Notes: a model not told the origin generated them from the sequence alone. Counted from the first letter of the stretch, positions 42,256 through 50,809 are shown. The stretch: 64,000 nt of DNA from Botrimarina colliarenosi (GCF_007859955.1 NZ_SJPR01000001.1:1431590-1495589), one strand, 5' to 3'. Translations and numbers: made by a program.

Positions 42256-42957
42256 ATGGCGACGGCTGCATATGGGATGACGCCCTACGGGGCGGCGGGA
42301 CCGGCTGCGAACGCCGGCGGGTCGGCGCTCCATGCGAGCGTCTTGGTGTTGAACCGCCAGTACATGGCGATTCATGTGATCGACGTGCGCCGCGCGTTTG
42401 CGCTGTTGATGCGCGAGCTGGCGGAGGTGATCCACATCGAGGATGGCCAGTACGCCAACTACGACTTCGACTCGTGGCGCGACCTCAGCGAATTGCGGGC
42501 GAGCTTCACCGAAGAGGGCGAGCTCGAGCCCGACCCACACGCCGACTGGGTGCGCTCGATCAACTTCCAGATCCAGGCGCCGCGAATTTTGCGCCTGCTG
42601 CACTACGACCGGGTGCCGCGCCAGCGGGTGCGGCTCAACCGGCGGAATCTGTTCGCCCGCGACGGCGGGAAGTGCCAGTACTGCCGCAAGACGTTCCCGA
42701 CGAGCGAGCTGTCGATCGACCACGTGGTCCCCAGCTGCCACGGCGGCGAGACGACTTGGGAGAACGTCGTGTGCGCTTGTGTGAAGTGCAACGTCCGCAA
42801 AGGGGGCCGCACGCCCGAAGAGGCCGGCATGAAGCTGGCGAAGAAGCCGGTCCGCCCGAAGCGGAGCCCGCTCTTGGCGATCAAGCTGGGGAACCCGAAG
42901 TACGTCAGCTGGCGGTCGTTCGTCGACGCGGCGTACTGGTCGGTCGATTTGAAGTGA
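42256..42957 (+). CDS. HNH endonuclease family protein
   Basis: A 233-residue protein. Residues about 135-185 form an HNH domain with zinc cysteines: RDGGKCQYCRKTFPTSELSI, then DHVVPSCHGGETTWENVVCA and CVKCNVRKGGRTPEEAGM (DH, N and CxxC). The N-terminal part (LVLNRQYMAIHVIDVRRAFA, AEVIHIEDGQYANYDFDSWR) belongs to a conserved type common in bacteria, where the gene stands alone. A role in DNA repair or restriction is possible; it is not tied to any mobile element here. GGGAG lies upstream of the ATG. Confidence 0.9.
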   Translation: MATAAYGMTPYGAAGPAANAGGSALHASVLVLNRQYMAIHVIDVRRAFALLMRELAEVIHIEDGQYANYDFDSWRDLSELRASFTEEGELEPDPHADWVRSINFQIQAPRILRLLHYDRVPRQRVRLNRRNLFARDGGKCQYCRKTFPTSELSIDHVVPSCHGGETTWENVVCACVKCNVRKGGRTPEEAGMKLAKKPVRPKRSPLLAIKLGNPKYVSWRSFVDAAYWSVDLK

Positions 42958-43440
42958 GGCGACTCGCACCGAGCCGCCCCTAGGTCCGCCTGTAGAGAAC
43001 GCGCTCCGCGAAGAATCCCTCGCCCCCTTAAGGGGAGGGGGGGTCGAACCCGGGCGCGAACGACACCTCCTCCCCATACGCTAAGCGGCAAGGAACCCAC
43101 CCAGGCGGTCGGCGAGAAGCTGGCTGTGTGGCGCCTGCTCAGATCGACGCCTCCTTACGCAGTTGGCTAGGCTCCCGATCACCGTTCGTTAGATATCATC
43201 CATTGACCGAGTGCGTTTCGCATCGCCCATCTTCCACGTAGAACGTGATCTCGTGTGGGTCTTGCTCTTCTTGCCATGAAAACCGCATCGTCACGGTGAA
43301 ATCATCTTTCGCAAAGACTCGCACGCTCAACACCGACTCCGTTCCCCAGACCTGCTCAGGAGCATCAAATGCAGGAACGCCCGTGACGGCGTCCGCATAT
43401 GGTTCGTAGAAGTCGAACGCTTGGTCTTGGATAAGGCTAA

Positions 43441-44352
43441 GTAACTATCCCAGAAGTGCCTTATCCGGTCAGTTGTCGTAACCTTCGGTACCAGAGCAGG
43501 AGGCAGCCGAGTTGGAAGAGGGCGAGGTAGTTCTCGGCGTGCTTCTCGTTGCGGACCAAGAGGCCGCGGCACTTGCTGAGCCAGGCGAAGGTTCGCTCGA
43601 CGACCCAGCGTCGGTTCTTGCGCCTTCGTGGCTTGGGGTTGCCTGGCCGCTGGATCGGTTCGATGCGAGGTTCGTATCCGAACTCCTCCGCGACTCGGCG
43701 AGCGGCCGGCGTGTCGTAGCCTTTGTCGAGGCAGAGCCGCTCGGTCGAATCGGGACGCTCGACGACCACCATGTGGAGCAGGTCCTCCAGACACTTCGAG
43801 TCGTGCCAGTTGGCCGGCGAGGTCATCGCGGCGAGCGGGCCCCCTTGGCCGTCAACGAGCAGGCTCTTCTTCGTGCCGTTCTTCGCCCGATCCGTCGGGT
43901 TCGGACCGACATCGCCCCCCCAAAGCGGGCTTTGCCCAGCATCGCGTCGGCCGCCTGCCAGTCCCACTCGACGCCCCCCAGCTCGTCGCAACGCTCCACC
44001 AGTGTCGCCCACACCTTCTCCCAAACGCCGTCTTCTCGCCACCGCTGGAACCAGCGGTGGTTGCTCGAGTCGCTCCCCAGCTCGGCCGGCATGCGGTTCC
44101 ACTGGCAGCCGCTCCGCAAGCGGAAGAGGACCGCGTTGAAGACCTGCCGGAAATCGACCCGCGGCCGACCGGTAAGCTTGGCAGGATACGCTTCAATCAA
44201 GATCGGCTCGACAATCGCCCACAACGTATCGTCCACTTCCCAGATCGTCTCCAGCGACGCCGCTACGGCCATCTCGCACCTCCATGGTTCGGGTTGCGAG
44301 AACCTCTACGAACTTCGCTCTACCCCGCCAAGACCAGTTCTGGGATAGTTAC
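43441..44352 (-). mobile_element. IS5-family insertion sequence, 912 bp
   Basis: Terminal inverted repeats GTAACTATCCCAGAA are identical for 15 bp at 43441-43455 and 44338-44352. The flanks TAA (43438-43440) and TTA (44353-44355) fit a 3-bp TNA target with one change. It contains one transposase in two frames. Confidence 0.92.
43461..44272 (-). CDS. IS5-family transposase made by -1 frameshift
   Basis: The first frame (44272 to 43823) encodes the DUF4096-type N-terminus (TLWAIVEPILIEAYPAKLTG, RSGCQWNRMPAELGSDSSNH, WFQRWREDGVWEKVW). The second frame (open to 43461) encodes the DDE catalytic part (RAKNGTKKSLLVDGQGGPLA, LDKGYDTPAARRVAEEFGYE, NRRWVVERTFAWLSKCRGLL). They overlap at a run of seven G on the minus strand (43915-43921), a good -1 slippage site; joining there gives LGKARFGG then DVGPNPTDRAKNG. 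Asp in VDGQG and LDKGYD and Glu in VVERTFAW form the DDE triad. Ribosomal frameshifting is known in several IS5 subgroups; a plain mutation is the alternative. Confidence 0.88.
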
Positions 44353-44608
44353 TTAGCACCTCGCTCCAGTGCGATTCAATCCAATCGTATCCAGATAACG
44401 CCACCCCCGACGGTCCATCATCGGAACCGTCAGCAAAGCATACGGCGATTGGTGTCTTGCTGTACGGGACCGAAACCTCGTCAATCTGCCAATCGATGTC
44501 TTCCGGATAGAGTTCACCAAGCCTTGGATGGTTGAACGTGTCTTCCATGTAGACCTCCGACTGGTGCTGGCTATTGAATCGATGGCTGGCGGTCAGATGT
44601 CCCGGAGC

Positions 44609-44685
44609 AGCGGGTAGGGTGGGTCGAGACCCACCGGCAGCCGAGTTGATTGCCGATTCATGGTGGGTCTCGACCCACCCTACTT
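44609..44685. repeat. 77-bp direct repeat, left copy (itself a hairpin)
   Basis: Identical to 45155-45231. Internal inverted arms GTAGGGTGGGTCGAGACCCA and complement. The two copies bracket the gene at 44691-45155. Confidence 0.92.
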
Positions 44686-44690
44686 GGCTG

Positions 44691-45155
44691 CTAGCGAGCG
44701 GAACGCTTGATAACGCGATCTCGGTACTCCTGAAACCCTACCCAGCCGGCTTCGGCGTCGGAAAGTTGATGCAGCCACTCGCCCTGGGACGTATCTAGCA
44801 AGTACCAACTACATTTCTCGCCGATAGCTAAGAGCAGAGGAACGGCATCTCCGCCTCCACGCACATGCACCATGAAGCCGTAACATGGATCGTCTCGCCC
44901 GACATTGAATTCCACAGAGAAGCCCCCGCCGTCCAAGAAGCCCCAACTGGGGTCATTCCAATTGACCGCGGGAGCAGCCTCGCTGATTCTCGCCCGCACT
45001 TGCTCAAGCGTGCCAAGGGACTCGCCTCGCCAGTCATCGGGCATCTCGGGCACTGGAGGTGGCGGCACCTTCGCAGCGAAGAAGGAAACGTCCCAGCTCA
45101 ACGTGGCTCCTCCAGACTTCTGGCGATACTGAAATGCACAATCGGTGACCTCCAA
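44691..45155 (-). CDS. Protein of unknown function between two identical 77-bp repeats
   Basis: A 154-residue product from a TTG at 45155 at the edge of the right repeat; no ATG is available before the stop inside the repeat, so the true start may be an internal codon or the N-terminus may have been changed by the repeat. The middle (WGFLDGGGFSVEFNVGRDDP ... YGFMVHVRGGGDAVPLLLAI) and the ending LLDTSQGEWLHQLSDAEAGW are protein-like, with a pattern similar to small cytosolic immunity-type proteins, but I recognise no family. The gene and its repeats look like a small composite unit next to the IS insertion. Confidence 0.6.
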   Translation of the reverse strand: MEVTDCAFQYRQKSGGATLSWDVSFFAAKVPPPPVPEMPDDWRGESLGTLEQVRARISEAAPAVNWNDPSWGFLDGGGFSVEFNVGRDDPCYGFMVHVRGGGDAVPLLLAIGEKCSWYLLDTSQGEWLHQLSDAEAGWVGFQEYRDRVIKRSAR

Positions 45156-45231
45156 GCGGGTAGGGTGGGTCGAGACCCACCGGCAGCCGAGTTGATTGCC
45201 GATTCATGGTGGGTCTCGACCCACCCTACTT
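45155..45231. repeat. 77-bp direct repeat, right copy
   Basis: Identical to 44609-44685 across 77 nt. It touches the start of the gene at 44691-45155. Confidence 0.92.
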
Positions 45232-45274
45232 AGCTCAATGCCAGGTACAGTGCTCACCTAGGAGTCAGAACGCC

Positions 45275-45604
45275 GTGATTACGTTTCAGGTTGTTGAGGT
45301 CTTGGCAGTCGGCAACCGCCGTGCTGTAGCCGGCAGAGTTGTGGCTGGTGATGTCACCCGCGGGACTAGATTCCACAGCCTCAGCAAAGACTACCTTCTT
45401 CTGAACAAGAGCTGCCCAGTGCGTCGCATTGACCTCACTGTGACTCAACTGAGTGCGTATGGAGACGACGATAGAGACTGCTTGCCTGAAGGGATTACAG
45501 GTGGGCTGATTCTTGAGGGCGATGGATGGAACTCGATTGGGAACCCGACAATCGACAGCATGGTTTACCTGATTGCCGATACTCTCATCGCGACGGCTTC
45601 GTAG
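45275..45604 (+). CDS. Small protein of unknown function
   Basis: A 109-residue product from a GTG at 45275 with AGGAG (45260-45264) at good spacing. The N-terminal half (ITFQVVEVLAVGNRRAVAGR, VVAGDVTRGTRFHSLSKDYL) has the alternating pattern of a small beta-barrel like domain 2 of translation factors; the remainder is acidic. No family is recognised. It stands alone between the repeat-bounded gene and ferredoxin, on the opposite strand. Confidence 0.6.
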   Translation: MITFQVVEVLAVGNRRAVAGRVVAGDVTRGTRFHSLSKDYLLLNKSCPVRRIDLTVTQLSAYGDDDRDCLPEGITGGLILEGDGWNSIGNPTIDSMVYLIADTLIATAS

Positions 45605-45754
45605 GATGTACCGCTAAGTGCAAAGGTGTGACCCGCCTGGGGGCGTCGGAGCGGTCCCCGCCCAACGGCTCGAAACCGCCGCTTGGTAGCCCTTGGCGTG
45701 CAAATCGCCCGAACGAGGTCGGTACCCACCGTCTCCGGACAGACACCCTCTAGC

Positions 45755-45794
45755 CAAAAAGAGCCGCCGATGACGAATCACCGGCGGCTCTTTG
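45755..45794 (-). terminator. Rho-independent terminator after fdxA
   Basis: Stem AGAGCCGCCG/CGGCGGCTCT (45760-45791) followed on the minus strand by CTTTTTGG. It ends transcription of the ferredoxin gene. Confidence 0.88.
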
Positions 45795-45825
45795 CAGTTC
45801 TGTCGTTCGCCCGAAGGGCGCCCGC

Positions 45826-46104
45826 TCAGCTGTCGGCGAGCGGCTCTTTCTTCTCGGTGATGACTTCGCACTCCGGCGCCTGCTCGGCGTTCAGGGCGAT
45901 GAACTCCTTCCACTCTTCGGGGACGTTGTCCTCGTGGTAGATCGCCTCGACCGGGCACTCGGGGACGCAGGCCTCGCAGTCGATGCACTCGTCGGGGTGG
46001 ATGTAGAGCATCTTATCCCCCTCGTAGAAGCACTCGACGGGGCACACGACCACGCAGTCGGTGTATTTGCAGTCAAAGCAGGGCTGGGTGACGACGTGCG
46101 GCAT
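45826..46104 (-). CDS. fdxA: Seven-iron ferredoxin (FdxA type)
   Basis: A 92-residue low-potential ferredoxin very like Azotobacter FdI in its N-terminal part: [20 protein letters not shown] then ECFYEG, and [20 protein letters not shown]. These cysteines hold one [3Fe-4S] and one [4Fe-4S] cluster. The C-terminal extension ([30 protein letters not shown]) is also typical of FdxA. It carries electrons in the cytosol; partner unknown. Monocistronic with a clear terminator. Confidence 0.94.
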   Translation of the reverse strand: MPHVVTQPCFDCKYTDCVVVCPVECFYEGDKMLYIHPDECIDCEACVPECPVEAIYHEDNVPEEWKEFIALNAEQAPECEVITEKKEPLADS

Positions 46105-46700
46105 GGGGGCGGGTCTCCTCGCTGGCGAAAGGCCGCGGAGGCGGCCGATGGGGTTGGCTTACCGCCTTAGGGCGGGTGGCGTTTGGCGGGTGGTCGTTGG
46201 TTGGCTTATGCCGTTGAGGCGTTGGTTGCGGCCCCATTGGAGAGGCCATCGGCCAAGCCTAGGGTGCGGCTTGAGGCGGTTGGCTTGTTGCGACTGGGTA
46301 TCGATAGCCAGACGGCAACCCGTTACCCCGTCTACGCTTACGCATCGTAGCCAAGCGTAACACTTGGGCAAGCTAGGGTCGTTGTGGGGTGCTGTCAACG
46401 GGCCGCGATTCAGTTGCTTGCATCGGAGCCGCTGCGTACTATGAAGGTTGGCGGTCTGGCCGCCGGCGCCACGTGGCAAACCGTTCTACTTCAACGGTTT
46501 GCGTGCGATAGCCGGCCTCCCGGCTGCCGAATACAGAGGTAGCAAGCGAGGGGGGCGGCCATCGGGCACGTCGCCTCCCGCGGCGATCCTTTCGGGGAGC
46601 CGCCGCGTAGCGTTACAGGAACGGCAAGCAGGGGCGCCAACCACGGCCGCCGCACCGCGACGGACTGTGGTTTCGATCCGCTGACATCAGGGGACCGCAG
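46105..46700. other. Intergenic region without a gene
   Basis: About 600 nt; GT-rich from 46170 to 46300, with no frame that looks coding. It must contain the promoters of fdxA (leftward) and of the sigma-factor gene (rightward); I could not fix either. Confidence 0.5.
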
Positions 46701-47276
46701 TTGGCGTTCTCACCAATCGATCGCGATTTACTCGACTCCCTGCTCGGCGGCAACGCCGAGGCATGGCCGCAATTCGTTGATCGCTTCCTAGCGCTGATCT
46801 CACACGTCGTGAGCCATGCGGCCGACTGCCGCGGCGTCCGCCTCACCGCAGCCGATCGGGAGGACCTGATCGCCGACGTCTTCGTCACCCTCCTCGAGCG
46901 CGACAAGGCGGCCCTCCGCCGGTTCCAACGCCGCAGCTCGCTGGCGACCTACCTGACGGTGATCGCCCGCCGGGTGGTGGTGCGTCGCCTGATGCAGCGG
47001 GCCGGTCAGACGCCCGTCGCGATCCATCCGGCCGGCTTTACGAGCGAGCCGACCAACGGCGAGGCATCCGCCGAGCAACGCGTCGCCGACAGCGACCAGG
47101 TGAACCACATGCTGGGGGGCCTCTCCGAGCCCGACGCCCAAGTCGTGCGGATGTATCACCTCGAAGGCCGCTCGTACAACGAGATTAGCCGCGCCGTCGG
47201 CCTGCCGGTCAACACGATCGGCCCGGTCCTGAGCCGCGCCCGCCAGCGCCTGCGTCAGCAGGGCGGCTCGCACTGA
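46701..47276 (+). CDS. ECF-type RNA polymerase sigma factor
   Basis: A 191-residue sigma-70-family protein. Region 2: FVDRFLALISHVVSHAADCR, LTAADREDLIADVFVTLLER and FQRRSSLATYLTVIARRVVV. Region 4: LSEPDAQVVRMYHLEGRSYN, EISRAVGLPVNTIGPVLSRA. The start is TTG at 46701, with AGGGGA 8 nt upstream, since no ATG is near the conserved beginning. No anti-sigma gene is adjacent, as often in planctomycetes, so how it is controlled is not visible. Confidence 0.88.
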   Translation: MAFSPIDRDLLDSLLGGNAEAWPQFVDRFLALISHVVSHAADCRGVRLTAADREDLIADVFVTLLERDKAALRRFQRRSSLATYLTVIARRVVVRRLMQRAGQTPVAIHPAGFTSEPTNGEASAEQRVADSDQVNHMLGGLSEPDAQVVRMYHLEGRSYNEISRAVGLPVNTIGPVLSRARQRLRQQGGSH

Positions 47277-47288
47277 GCCCGAAGGTCA

Positions 47289-47364
47289 TGAGCCGACGGC
47301 GCTAGCCGCGGGCGCCAGTGGTACACGCTCTCTGACACTACCCGCGGCTAGCGCCGTCGGCTCA
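47289..47364. repeat. Inverted repeat, GAGCCGACGGCGCTAGCCGC family (copy 2)
   Basis: Arms TGAGCCGACGGCGCTAGCCG and complement; 40182-40259 is nearly identical in the arms and the first part of the loop. Confidence 0.88.
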
Positions 47365-47405
47365 GGTCCTTCGTCGTGGTCACGGCAAGGGTTCGGATGC
47401 GCTTT

Positions 47406-47491
47406 TGTGGGAGGGGTCTCCGACCCCGATTGCGCGTCGCTATCCCGCAATGGCTTGGAAGCCGCGATCGGGGTCGGAGACCCCTCCCACA
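47406..47491. repeat. Inverted repeat, TGTGGGAGG/GTCTCC family (copy 3)
   Basis: Arms TGTGGGAGGGGTCTCCGACC and complement; close to 16529-16612. Confidence 0.9.
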
Positions 47492-47502
47492 GAATCAGTT
47501 GC

Positions 47503-48663
47503 CTACGGCAACGAGCGGCCGCCTGCGGGGAGGCCAACGAACCCACTCGACTGCGGCAGCGTGACGGGCGTCACGGCGGCGGCCGACGTTTGGGGGTAAC
47601 TGCTTGGCGTTTGGTAGATCGGCGCTGTTGGCGTTGCCGAGGGCGTCGCCGGCAGCGTTGCGACGGGCGCGCTCGGCGCGGCAGCCGGCGTGCTGGTCGA
47701 GGCGTAAGGCGTCGCGATCGGCTGCGGCTGCCCATAAACCGATCCGACCCCTGTCAGGTCCCACGGCCCCGTCGTCGGGGCGGGCGTTCCGCCGGGCGCC
47801 GTCAGATCGATGACCGGGTACGAGCCGATTTGAGGGACCGTCCAGAGCTGGCCCCCATCGCCGACCGGGGCGTTCACCACGATCGGCCCCGTGCCGATGG
47901 TCAGGTTGAGCCCCGACGCCGGCACGCTGATCCGCACCCGCTCGGGGAGCGAGGTCTGTGTCCCGGGGTCGTAGTGGAACTGGTCGGCAAAGACGCTCGC
48001 CGTCAGCGAGCCGGCCGTGTCGTAGACATGCTGTTCGCGGACGCAGGCGGTCTGGGCGTCGATGATCAAGACCCTCGCCCCGCCGTCGGCGACCTGTGTC
48101 CGCAGCTCGATCGTGCCGTTGTCGCGGGGCAGGGGCCCGACGTACGCCGCGTTGGGGTCGAGTTGCACAAGGCCGAGCGCCTCGATCAGCCACGCCGGCT
48201 CGACGGGCACTTGGCCGCGGACGGGGCTCGTCGCCCACTGGTCGTGCCGGGCCGTGTAGAGCGCCGGCGGCTCGTTGCGGCGGGCCCAGATCCAGAACCG
48301 CTCGTCGTTGCTCCCCAGGTCGAGCTCGGGACCGGAGAGCGCCGTGGTCGCCCGCAGGCGGAACCGCATGGGCCGTTCGACCGCGATGCTCGCCGACACC
48401 AGCGGCAGGCCGGCCGACTGGGGCATCGAGACCGACGCCGACTGCGCCTGGTAGGTCTGGATCCGCGCCGAGTTGGCGTTCACCGCGGCGACGACGTCGG
48501 CCGAGGTCGCCGTCGGCGTGAGCACCGCCGGCGCGGGCGGTCCGGCGATGCCGAACGGCGAGCCGAGCCGCGGCGAGCAGCTAGCGCCCATCGACGAGAC
48601 AACAACTACCAAGACGGCGAGCGTCGCGGCGAGGCGGGCGAGCGGCGCGGGGCGTTGTCGCAT
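47503..48663 (-). CDS. Conserved planctomycete lipoprotein, unknown function (LolA-like strand pattern)
   Basis: A 386-residue protein with signal peptide and a lipobox-like SSMGASC at about residues 23-29. The middle (about 55-270: VVAAVNANSARIQTYQAQSA, RPMRFRLRATTALSGPELDL, SNDERFWIWARRNEPPALYT, REQHVYDTAGSLTASVFADQ) follows the order of LolA/LppX-like outer-membrane lipoprotein carriers, but I cannot confirm this. The C-terminal 100 residues are Pro/Ala/Thr-rich. The start at 48663 was chosen because the signal peptide begins there. It is last in a minus-strand group with the two following genes. Confidence 0.75.
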   Translation of the reverse strand: MRQRPAPLARLAATLAVLVVVVSSMGASCSPRLGSPFGIAGPPAPAVLTPTATSADVVAAVNANSARIQTYQAQSASVSMPQSAGLPLVSASIAVERPMRFRLRATTALSGPELDLGSNDERFWIWARRNEPPALYTARHDQWATSPVRGQVPVEPAWLIEALGLVQLDPNAAYVGPLPRDNGTIELRTQVADGGARVLIIDAQTACVREQHVYDTAGSLTASVFADQFHYDPGTQTSLPERVRISVPASGLNLTIGTGPIVVNAPVGDGGQLWTVPQIGSYPVIDLTAPGGTPAPTTGPWDLTGVGSVYGQPQPIATPYASTSTPAAAPSAPVATLPATPSATPTAPIYQTPSSYPQTSAAAVTPVTLPQSSGFVGLPAGGRSLP

Positions 48664-48686
48664 GGCGGGTCGGGGAGGGTTGGATT

Positions 48687-49208
48687 TCAAGCGGCGCCGA
48701 GCAGTTCGGCCAGCCGTTCTTGCAGGCGGGGCGCTTCTTCGGCGTTGGGCGGCGCGATCACCACCTCGATCGGGTCGTCCCGTTCGCGGCAGACCAGCCG
48801 CAGCGTCTCGGTGGGGCCGTCGTCGGTTGTTTCGCCCTGCAGGCCGGCGAGGAAGCTCTCGCCCTGCAGGCGGAGCACCCGGCGGCGCACCAGCAGCAAG
48901 GCCAGCAGGTAGCGGGCCGGCGCTTGGTCGGGCTTGTCGGCCCACTCATCGAGCAGGCTCAGCAGCGCCTCCCGCGGCGCCGGCTTGGCGTCGCCCGTGC
49001 CCGGCATCTGCGACCGCCACCAGGCGATGGCGCCCTCCGGCGGCGCCTTCTCAGCCAGGTCGGCCCACGCCGACGCGGCGTAGTCGCGGCGGACCACCTC
49101 GTCGCCCTCGTCGAGCAGCACCGAGACGAACGACTCGCCCGCCGCCAACTCACGGTCCGTGGCGGCGCAGCGGCGCGTACAGCGGCGGACGGAGTAGTCG
49201 ATCGCCAT
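48687..49208 (-). CDS. Conserved planctomycete protein of unknown function
   Basis: A 173-residue protein starting AIDYSVRRCTRRCAATDREL with two cysteines (C9, C13) in a possible metal or redox site, then LAAGESFVSVLLDEGDEVVR, a helical centre, and an acidic/hydrophobic C-terminus. I recognise the N-terminal CTRRCAATxREL pattern as widespread in Pirellulales, but without function. It is 23 nt upstream of the lipoprotein gene, so the two are co-expressed. Confidence 0.75.
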   Translation of the reverse strand: MAIDYSVRRCTRRCAATDRELAAGESFVSVLLDEGDEVVRRDYAASAWADLAEKAPPEGAIAWWRSQMPGTGDAKPAPREALLSLLDEWADKPDQAPARYLLALLLVRRRVLRLQGESFLAGLQGETTDDGPTETLRLVCRERDDPIEVVIAPPNAEEAPRLQERLAELLGAA

Positions 49209-49321
49209 GCGGGCGGGGGTCCTTGGGCGCGGACGGGGAGGCCGCGGACCGTACGAAATCAGCCCCGTTCGCCGCAAGGCCGGGTGCGGTCGCCGCTAGC
49301 AGGCCCAGCGACGACCGTGAA

Positions 49322-49555
49322 TCAGCGCGCCCGGAAAAACCGGTTCGAGCCGCCGCCGGGGCCGATGGCGATCCGCACCTGCGCCAGGCAGCGCGGGCAG
49401 CGTCCCTCGTAGGCGTCGCCATTCCGGTTGCGGTAGATGCGGGCGTAGATGCCGCAGCACTCGAACTGCACGCCGAGAAAGGCGCCACGAGCGTCGGCGC
49501 CGGGCCCTTTGGGGCCCTCACTGGAGAGGTCGAGTTGGCTGCCCGGATCGTCCAT
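49322..49555 (-). CDS. Small conserved protein with zinc-binding cysteines
   Basis: A 77-residue protein: [20 protein letters not shown] then [15 protein letters not shown]. The pair CC and CPRC probably forms a zinc ribbon, and the ending is basic ([11 protein letters not shown]). Similar short proteins with FxCCGxYxRxYxN are common in planctomycetes; the function is unknown. It is the first gene of the minus-strand group, 113 nt before 48687-49208. Confidence 0.72.
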   Translation of the reverse strand: MDDPGSQLDLSSEGPKGPGADARGAFLGVQFECCGIYARIYRNRNGDAYEGRCPRCLAQVRIAIGPGGGSNRFFRAR

Positions 49556-49658
49556 AGAGTGCTAGCGGCTCGACGGGTGATTTCAGCTAAGATGTACCGC
49601 GACCGCGGGGCGGCCGGCAAGACGAACCGGCGCCCTCGGCCCGACGCCTTCGGATGCC

Positions 49659-50450
49659 ATGACCCCGATGGACGATTCGCAAAGCGATCTCTGGCGACGG
49701 CTCGACGCGTTCCAGCTCGACGATCCGGCCGCGTCGCTCCCCTTCAGCCGCCGCCTAGCGCGGGAGAACGGCTGGGATGTCGGCTTCGCCCGCCGGGTCG
49801 TCGACGAGTACAAGCGGTTCGTCTTCCTAGCGATGACCGCCGGTCACGAGGTGACGCCGTCCGACGAGGTCGATCAGGCGTGGCACCTCCACCTGACTTA
49901 CACCCGCAGCTACTGGGGCGAGCTTTGCGGGGCGGTCCTCGGCCGCCCGCTACACCACGGCCCGACGAAGGGAGGCCACGCCGAGGGCGCCCGCTTCGAG
50001 GACCAGTACGAGCGCACGCTCGCCAGTTATCGGGCGGCGTTCGACGCCGACGCGCCGAGCGACATCTGGCCGCCCAGCGCGGTCCGCTTCGGCGAAGCGG
50101 CCGACTTTGTGCGGGTGAACCGCCAGCGGACGTGGTTGGTGACGAAGCCGTGGCGGTCGCTGCCAAGCAAGGGACACGTCGTCTTTTGCAGTCTTGCGGC
50201 GGCGCCTCCGCTACTTCTTGCCAAAGCCAACTGGTTTCTCTGGGCTGTTGGCGGGTACGTCGTTCTTGCCCTCCTCTACAAGGTGTTCGCGAATCGCCGG
50301 CGAGGACGCGGCGGAAACCGGAGGCGTCTGCCGGGAGGCGACACGGGTTGCGATTCCGGTTCCGGAGATGGTGTCGGGATCACCTTCGACAGCGACAGTG
50401 GTTGCGGGGGCGGAGGCTGCGGCGGATGCGGCGGCTGCGGAGGAGACTAA
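49659..50450 (+). CDS. Membrane protein with glycine-rich-domain (DUF1399-like) N-terminus and Cys/Gly tail
   Basis: A 263-residue protein. Residues about 35-150 (ENGWDVGFARRVVDEYKRFV, VTPSDEVDQAWHLHLTYTRS, YWGELCGAVLGRPLHHGP) resemble the D-E-x-D-x-x-W-H-x-H-x-x-Y segment of glycine-rich-domain proteins. Two membrane helices follow (about 170-215), then a basic loop and a tail of GCGGGGCGGCGGCGGD type. Cys/Gly repeats at the end occur in a group of membrane proteins that also have helices before the tail. Role unknown. It starts divergently from the small zinc protein gene. Confidence 0.72.
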   Translation: MTPMDDSQSDLWRRLDAFQLDDPAASLPFSRRLARENGWDVGFARRVVDEYKRFVFLAMTAGHEVTPSDEVDQAWHLHLTYTRSYWGELCGAVLGRPLHHGPTKGGHAEGARFEDQYERTLASYRAAFDADAPSDIWPPSAVRFGEAADFVRVNRQRTWLVTKPWRSLPSKGHVVFCSLAAAPPLLLAKANWFLWAVGGYVVLALLYKVFANRRRGRGGNRRRLPGGDTGCDSGSGDGVGITFDSDSGCGGGGCGGCGGCGGD

Positions 50451-50466
50451 CCCAGCGAGGGACAGC

Positions 50467-50550
50467 GAGCCGGGAGACGTCAGTCCCCGGAGTTGCAGCA
50501 GGGACCAGCTCAACTTCGGCTCCACTCCGGGGGCTCACGCCTCCCGGCTC
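50467..50550. repeat. Inverted repeat, GAGCCGGGAGACGTCAGTCC family (copy 2)
   Basis: Arms 50467-50493 and 50524-50550 (GAGCCGGGAGACGTCAGTCC and imperfect complement); compare 7199-7270. Confidence 0.8.
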
Positions 50551-50590
50551 GTTGCTTTTTGTCGAACCTTGACGGGGGATCCAGAACGTC

Positions 50591-50725
50591 ATGACCACCG
50601 CACTCTTGCTCGCCGCGATCGATTGGGGGAGCGTCGCCTGGTACCTGTGCATCGCCGTGGTCGTCGGCGCCTTGCTCGTCATGACGGGCGGTTCGGGGCC
50701 GAAGTTCCCCAATGATCTCCCTTGA
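50591..50725 (+). CDS. Small single-pass membrane protein (44 residues)
   Basis: ATG at 50591, 44 codons, TGA at 50723-50725. The sequence TTALLLAAIDWGSVAWYLCI followed by AVVVGALLVM forms one transmembrane helix; the tail GGSGPKFPNDLP is soluble. GGGGGA lies 12 nt upstream. Codon use is like the neighbours. Too short for a family assignment; it may be co-transcribed with the gene before it, or be unrelated. Confidence 0.5.
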   Translation: MTTALLLAAIDWGSVAWYLCIAVVVGALLVMTGGSGPKFPNDLP

Positions 50726-50778
50726 AGGGCGTCCCCGTAAAAAATGGCGTCCCTAAGAAAGAGGGCGCGGGGCGAACC

Positions 50779-50809
50779 TTGACCCTGGCGCCGCGGTCTG
50801 GGCTATACT
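50779..50809 (+). promoter_or_regulatory. Promoter of the leu leader
   Basis: TTGACC (50779-50784) and TATACT (50804-50809), spacing 19 nt, match sigma-70 hexamers well. The expected start of transcription is near 50816, about 10 nt before the leader peptide ATG. Confidence 0.7.

Larger units (their letters stand above)
43196..44548 (-). pseudogene. Gene split by an IS5-family insertion (restores to 145 codons)
   Basis: The N-terminal part runs from ATG 44548 (MEDTFNHPRLGELYPEDIDW) to 44353, the C-terminal part from 43437 to the TGA at 43196-43198 (SLIQDQAFDFYEPYADAVTG ... ETHSVNG). Removing 43441-44352 plus one 3-nt flank copy joins them in frame through SHWSEVLSLIQDQ, giving 438 nt. The product is acidic and cytosolic; I do not know the family. 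The insertion therefore inactivated an otherwise intact gene, and the lack of further damage suggests it was recent. Confidence 0.8.

Noticed and set aside
43020..43040. The palindrome CCCCTTAAGGGG as a terminator of the HNH gene
   Set aside because: No T-tract follows; it looks like another dispersed palindromic repeat.
48473..50572. A 699-codon plus-strand frame
   Set aside because: It spans several well-supported genes on the other strand and in another frame, and it has no recognisable domain.
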